Assembly (NCBI GenBank): GCA_009741485.1
Contig: CM019230.1
Span: 6,358,377-6,422,376 of the forward strand
From: Malurus cyaneus samueli
Taxonomy: Eukaryota; Chordata; Aves; Passeriformes; Maluridae
Direction of reading: 5' to 3'
DNA length: 64,000 bases
The translations under genes were made by a program, and so were the position numbers. Below, one piece after another: positions 60,501 to 64,000 of the stretch (position 1 is its first letter; each line of letters begins with the position of its first letter). The notes under the pieces were generated by a model that saw only the letters and a list, made by a program, of their open reading frames with translations, did no database searches and was not told where the DNA came from.

Positions 60501-63500
60501 ATGGAACTGAACGATGAGGATGCAGAGCACGTGGTGGACCACGCTGAAGCAGATCTGCTGCAGGACCAAGAGGGCTATCGATGGAAAGGCCACGAGAAGC
60601 TGAAAACTCGAGATGGCCCTGTTCGATTTGAAGCTGGTTTTCAGCCATTTGTCCTTGTCCAGTGTCAGCCACCAGCTGTGGTCACCTCGTTGGCCCTGCA
60701 CTCGGAGTGGAAGCTTGTGGCCTTTGGTACCAGTCATGGTTTTGGGCTTTTTGACCATCAGCAGAAGCGGCTGGTCTTTGTCAAGTAAGTGTTATCCTTC
60801 CAGGATGTCTGTGGTGATCCTCTGTCCATGATGACCTGTAATTACAAACAAAACAAGGTGTGCTAAGTGATTTCTCAAGAGCTGTCTCTGTGGCAAGAAG
60901 CTCTGCTTTTTTTCTCCACCGTTGAAGATCTTTCAGAATATATAAGTGTGTTCCAAACTTGTATGTGTCCTGTTGGACTCTTGGGAGCAATTGCCAGTAG
61001 AAAGGTGACCACATGGCTGCTCTGTCCCTCTCCCAGGTGCACACTGCATCCCAGTGACCAGCTGGCCTTAGAAGGTCCCCTGTCTCGGGTGAAGTCCTTG
61101 AAGAAGTCCCTCCGTCAGTCGTTCCGGCGGATCAGGAGAAGCCGCGTGTCCAGTAGGAAGCGGCGAGGAGTTAGTGGGAACACCTCAGAGGTGAGGGCTT
61201 CACCTTTTTGGGGTCTGCCTGTTAGAGCTTGGAGCCTGCTGGGGCTGCCTGGAGCAGAAGGTGGTCAGATCAGAAGCTGTTGGTGTAAGGGAGAAGTGGC
61301 AATTCCTGATGCTGCTGTTAGATAAAAACAAGCGCATTTTTACAGATTAGTTCAGAGGATGGGTTCACTGGTGTGACTGTGCCATGCCTTTCTGTTGCTG
61401 CCACCCTCCCTGCTGTGTCTGTCCCTGCCTGACAGTGTGTCTCCTCACCTTTGAAGGTGCAGGAAGCCAATGCCAAGTTTGACCAGGACGCATTGCAGGA
61501 GATGGAGCTGGCTCCAGTCCAGCGCAAGATCGAAGCGCGCTCGGCGGAGGACTCCTTCACCGGCTTTGTGCGAACCTTGTATTTTGCTGATACCTTCCTG
61601 AGAGACAGTGAGTAGGAAAAGCATCTCTCTCTCTTCTTCCAAGTGGGTTTTTACCTCTTCTGCCAAGGAGTGCATTAGGATTTACTGCCAGGAAAACTCG
61701 GCACCTCCTGTGTCCTACTTTGTGCTGTGCCGAAAAACCAATATAGAACGAGAACATATGTTGTCATGCAGAATTGTTATTTAGCCATTCTGGCTGCTGG
61801 CTAAGCCAAGGCAAGTTCATTTTTGAATCAAGTTTTCAAACGTGCTGGAATGCCATCTGACTTTTTAGCATCAACTTTTCCTTCTCTCATTGCTATGAAG
61901 TTCGCCTGTCCCCAGCAGAGCCTTCTAATTTGGGTAAAGGTGGTGGTTGATTGTGCATTAGTGCCCAAACTGGTATAATGCACGAGTTTACTCTGCTCAT
62001 ATATCACATATCCACACATTTATATCACATAAGTGTGTGAAAACTGGACACAGCAATTGCAGTAGTCCATGGAAGCAGCACTTTTGCCTTTGCTCACATG
62101 CAGTGCCCTTTTTAAGGGCTGCTGGTGGACACGTGCTGGAAAAAGTATGTCAAGAACTTGCAGTTTGCCTGGCAAGCCTGCCCTAATATAAAGATTTAGG
62201 GTGCAGAGGGAGGTTTTGTATAGCCAGGGAAAGCTGTTATCCAAGGGTGTCGTGGTGGTGCCTTGCTCATGGACCTTTTTGTCACTCCAGGCTCCCGGCA
62301 CTGCCCGTCCCTGTGGGCTGGCACCAATGGAGGGACAGTCTACGCCTTCTGTTTACGTGTTCCTCCAGCAGAGAGGAGGATGGATGAGCCTGTCAGGGCA
62401 GAGCAGGGTAAGTGCCTGCTGAAAGCAGGGTTCTGCTGGGTCTGAGCCATCCCTCACAGGAGTTATGGACAGAAAAGCAGGATTGCTCAATTAGAGCTGT
62501 TTATCAGTGATTAGAGCCAAGGGTGGCAGTGTCTGAGCTGAGCAATGCTCACTGCAGCAGCTGAGCTGGAGCTCCAGCGCTGCTTGATGTGCCTCAGCCT
62601 CATTTCCCACTCACTTCAGAAATGCAAATTTTTGTCAGCTGTCACTGAAGTTTGCCATCAGCCCTCGCTGCACGTGTCCCTTGTTCTGACAGCTGGGCCT
62701 GCTGTCTTTATGTAACAATAGTTTCTGTTTAGCACAAATCAGTCCAGTCAGAATTGCCCTTCAACTACTAAACCTTTTTAGACAGCATTTCTATAATCAC
62801 AGTATATAGGTCTCCAGCCCTGAGAGGATGTGAGTGAGTTTCTACCACTGTCTCTGACTAGACTCCGGTCTGTTTTTCTTTTTGTTTTCCCTCCTTATCT
62901 TGCCTGTCTAGCCAAAGAGATTCAGCTGATGCACAGGGCTCCTGTTGTGGGGATACTTGTGTTGGATGGACGCAGCACTCCCCTCCCAGAACCTCTAGAA
63001 GTAGCACATGACCTTTCCAAGAGTCCTGATATGCAAGGCAGCCACCAGCTGCTGGTGGTATCTGAAGAGCAATTTAAGGTGAGTGTCACCTGTTGAGGGA
63101 AGGAGGTGCAAATGACTTCTGCTAAATCTCTGGGCCCTGCTCAGTGGAGAGAGAACTCTTGGGAGTGCTTGTTCTCCTGTACCTGAAGAACAGCCCTGGG
63201 ACAGCATTTCTGTTTGGTGCAGTCCATAAATCAGATATGTGCTGGCAAACTGGGTGTTCAGCATAGTGCTGCACATGCTGAATATAGAAATTTTATGCCT
63301 CTACTACATTATACTCTTTGGACAAGGCTGCTTCTGCATTTGGGTGAGAGCTTTTCTGTGGTTAGTGCAGACGCAGGTATTTGTAGGCATTTCTTTGAAA
63401 TAGCTTACAAGTTCCTAGTTTTGCGCACTAACTAGTCAAACCTGGTCCACTTTCTGTAATAATTTGTAGCCAAATTGGGAAGAGTTTTGAAAAAAATAGG

Positions 63501-63997
63501 GGACAAGTGCAGTTACAGCCTGAAGGGTAAAACTGATGTGAGAACAGAAAGATTCTCACACTGCCCATGGCTGATTCCTCTCACGAGCAGGGGCTGGCTC
63601 TGGTTCCTCCTGTGTGCATTCCCTGTGAATGCAAGCATTGTCCAGGGAGGCAGCAGTGGAATATCCCGGGGAGAGGGATTCAGGGATATCCTTGGTGCAG
63701 GGAGAAGTGTCAGGGTCTCATTTCTGTCACAGGTCTTCACCCTGCCCAAGGTCAGCTCCAAACTGAAGCTGAAGCTGACGGCCCTGGAGGGCTGCAGGGT
63801 ACGGAAGGTGACCGTTGCCAACTTTGGCAGCTGCAAGACCGACGATTACAGCGAGAACGACCTGGCTGTGCTCACCAACCTGGGGGACATCCAGATCATC
63901 TCCCTGCCCTTCCTCAAGTTACAGATCCGCTACCCCTGCATCCGCAAGGAGGATGTGAGTGGCATTGCATCCTGTGTCTTCACCAAATATGGCCAAG
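42454..63997 (+). CDS. LLGL2: LLGL scribble cell polarity complex component 2 (Lgl2), 3'-truncated by window
   Basis: LLGL2 is a cortical scaffold of epithelial basolateral polarity that binds the PAR6-aPKC module and is released from the membrane by aPKC phosphorylation. Joined coding exons are 42454-42528, 48703-48800, 49810-49891, 51151-51266, 51839-51997, 52705-52867, 53042-53174, 53956-54010, 54177-54331, 57632-57849, 58320-58387, 59334-59487, 59582-59686, 60492-60784, 61037-61190, 61457-61607, 62291-62407, 62912-63078 and 63733-63997. All are in phase and give 909 residues of about 1020 in human. The protein is the tandem WD40 beta-propeller fold of the Lgl/tomosyn family. The linker [20 protein letters not shown] holds aPKC-site serines at 645, 649 and 653, numbering as in human. 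The start [20 protein letters not shown] is family-diagnostic. The last about 110 residues are outside the window. Confidence 0.96.
42529..48702 (+). other. LLGL2: LLGL2 intron 2 (about 6.2 kb)
   Basis: AT-rich intron with no exon, RNA gene or clear CR1 copy seen. Several short open frames here lack splice support. Confidence 0.6.
48703..48800 (+). CDS. LLGL2: LLGL2 coding exon 2
   Basis: Encodes [20 protein letters not shown] and then [13 protein letters not shown], the first WD40 blade. It ends at a U12-type donor (CT|GTATCCTTT) with the Leu codon split. Confidence 0.96.
48801..49809 (+). other. LLGL2: LLGL2 intron 3, candidate U12-type (minor spliceosome) intron
   Basis: The donor GTATCCTTT matches the U12 5' splice-site consensus (RTATCCTTT) completely. 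Near the acceptor, TCCTCAAC (49790-49797) resembles the U12 branch point TCCTTAAC with one change, placing the branch A about 13 nt before the AG. The usual polypyrimidine tract is missing (AACAAACCCGTCAG). The ends are GT-AG. Confidence 0.8.
49810..49891 (+). CDS. LLGL2: LLGL2 coding exon 3
   Basis: Encodes [20 protein letters not shown] and then IHFIPDQ, with phase 0 at the 3' side. The [15 protein letters not shown] core is conserved in Lgl proteins. Confidence 0.96.
51151..51266 (+). CDS. LLGL2: LLGL2 coding exon 4
   Basis: Encodes [18 protein letters not shown], a WD40 blade, followed by a [18 protein letters not shown] loop. Confidence 0.96.
51839..51997 (+). CDS. LLGL2: LLGL2 coding exon 5
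   Basis: Encodes [20 protein letters not shown], then [20 protein letters not shown] and [13 protein letters not shown]. This corresponds to the third and fourth blades of the first propeller. Confidence 0.96.
52705..52867 (+). CDS. LLGL2: LLGL2 coding exon 6
   Basis: Encodes the [20 protein letters not shown] segment, then [20 protein letters not shown]. Human has the same IGYSRGL-V-WDLQ core. Confidence 0.96.
53042..53174 (+). CDS. LLGL2: LLGL2 coding exon 7
   Basis: Encodes [20 protein letters not shown], then [20 protein letters not shown] and TVPY. Donor G|GTCAGT is non-consensus at +3. Confidence 0.95.
53956..54010 (+). CDS. LLGL2: LLGL2 coding exon 8
   Basis: A 55-nt micro-sized exon encoding [17 protein letters not shown]. 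It matches human PFPCKAITRILWLTT; phases agree on both sides. Confidence 0.95.
54177..54331 (+). CDS. LLGL2: LLGL2 coding exon 9
   Basis: Encodes [20 protein letters not shown], then [20 protein letters not shown], the LLGL-specific domain region, and ends SDPAA. Confidence 0.96.
54462..54525 (-). mobile_element. Short diverged CR1-like 3' end
   Basis: The + strand reads 'gagaatcacataatcgtttt' and then 'ttggaaaagacccataagat', recalling the reverse complement of older CR1 3' ends. It is short and diverged. Confidence 0.6.
56183..56206. repeat. Poly(T) homopolymer run
   Basis: About 24 uninterrupted T residues within an LLGL2 intron. No retroposed body was identified on the complementary strand. 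Confidence 0.9.
57632..57849 (+). CDS. LLGL2: LLGL2 coding exon 10
   Basis: The second longest in the window after coding exon 14 among internal exons. Encodes [20 protein letters not shown], then the strongly conserved [20 protein letters not shown] and [20 protein letters not shown]. Confidence 0.97.
58320..58387 (+). CDS. LLGL2: LLGL2 coding exon 11
   Basis: Encodes [20 protein letters not shown] then LTG. The first residue is Pro where human has Glu; the rest aligns. Confidence 0.93.
59334..59487 (+). CDS. LLGL2: LLGL2 coding exon 12
   Basis: Encodes [20 protein letters not shown], a classic WD40 blade (GH-DG-VRFWD), then [20 protein letters not shown] and the acidic [10 protein letters not shown]. 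Confidence 0.97.
59582..59686 (+). CDS. LLGL2: LLGL2 coding exon 13
   Basis: 35 codons, phase 0 at both ends: [20 protein letters not shown] then [15 protein letters not shown]. Confidence 0.97.
59815..60345 (+). mobile_element. CR1 LINE 3' fragment, about 530 bp
   Basis: The longest CR1 copy seen, on the LLGL2 sense strand. It starts near 'ctggtgagatccctcctgga' and runs through 'gaaaggctgagagagctggg' to the 3' end 'aaaccattctgtgac'. It is 5'-truncated and diverged, lying in the intron between coding exons 13 and 14. Confidence 0.93.
60492..60784 (+). CDS. LLGL2: LLGL2 coding exon 14
   Basis: The longest complete internal exon (293 nt). Encodes [20 protein letters not shown], the [17 protein letters not shown] segment and the near-invariant [20 protein letters not shown], then [20 protein letters not shown]. 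Confidence 0.97.
61037..61190 (+). CDS. LLGL2: LLGL2 coding exon 15, aPKC-regulated basic linker
   Basis: Encodes [18 protein letters not shown] and then the basic/serine linker [20 protein letters not shown]. In this family the serines at 645, 649 and 653 are aPKC sites, and the surrounding Arg/Lys residues bind acidic membrane lipids. The tail [12 protein letters not shown] differs from human. Confidence 0.97.
61457..61607 (+). CDS. LLGL2: LLGL2 coding exon 16
   Basis: Opens with a variable [14 protein letters not shown] segment, then the conserved [20 protein letters not shown] and [15 protein letters not shown]. Phase 1 donor A|GTGAGT. Confidence 0.96.
62291..62407 (+). CDS. LLGL2: LLGL2 coding exon 17
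   Basis: Encodes [20 protein letters not shown], then [18 protein letters not shown], a WD40 blade of the second propeller. Confidence 0.97.
62912..63078 (+). CDS. LLGL2: LLGL2 coding exon 18
   Basis: Encodes [20 protein letters not shown], then [20 protein letters not shown] and [13 protein letters not shown]. Nearly identical to human. Confidence 0.97.
63733..63997 (+). CDS. LLGL2: LLGL2 coding exon 19, last in window
   Basis: Encodes [20 protein letters not shown], then the [19 protein letters not shown] blade and [17 protein letters not shown]. The final bases read CAAG|GTG, a plausible donor at 63998, but the sequence stops too soon to prove it. Confidence 0.93.
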
Positions 63998-64000
63998 GTG

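Overview
This window is vertebrate nuclear DNA, most probably from a bird. The evidence is intron-rich genes with GT-AG junctions, two CpG-island promoters, and CR1 LINE fragments of the avian type with few other interspersed repeats. Two protein genes are readable, both on the + strand: TSEN54 (complete, 11 coding exons) and LLGL2 (5' and central part, 19 coding exons; the 3' end lies beyond base 64000). Species cannot be fixed from the sequence alone.

Layout. Bases 1-22943 hold no exon that I recognise on either strand. In mammals the gene upstream of TSEN54 is CASKIN2 on the opposite strand, so this stretch may be CASKIN2 intron or 5' flank, but no CASKIN2 coding exon was found. Bases 22944-23974 are a 1-kb pentanucleotide (CCCAT) array. 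It ends about 110 bp before the TSEN54 start codon and abuts its CpG island. TSEN54 coding sequence runs 24083-32474, with a likely poly(A) signal at 33613. A short intergenic gap follows; its downstream end carries a degenerate GC-rich 13-15 bp minisatellite (34918-35150). This leads into the LLGL2 CpG-island promoter, with an inverted CCAAT box and GC boxes. LLGL2 has a probable non-coding first exon ending at 35451, a 7-kb intron 1, the ATG at 42454, and coding exons to the window edge.

Function. TSEN54 is a structural subunit of the nuclear tRNA-splicing endonuclease. LLGL2 is a cytoplasmic/cortical Lgl-family double beta-propeller polarity protein regulated by aPKC. The two are unrelated neighbours in a conserved syntenic block; nothing suggests joint function.

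The most notable observations are: (1) LLGL2 intron 3 has the hallmarks of a minor-spliceosome (U12-type) GT-AG intron; (2) a 45-nt in-frame candidate cassette exon in TSEN54 intron 10; (3) the 1-kb G-quadruplex-prone pentamer array at the TSEN54 promoter; (4) an independent GC-rich minisatellite at the LLGL2 promoter. I found no evidence of a wholly new biological system.
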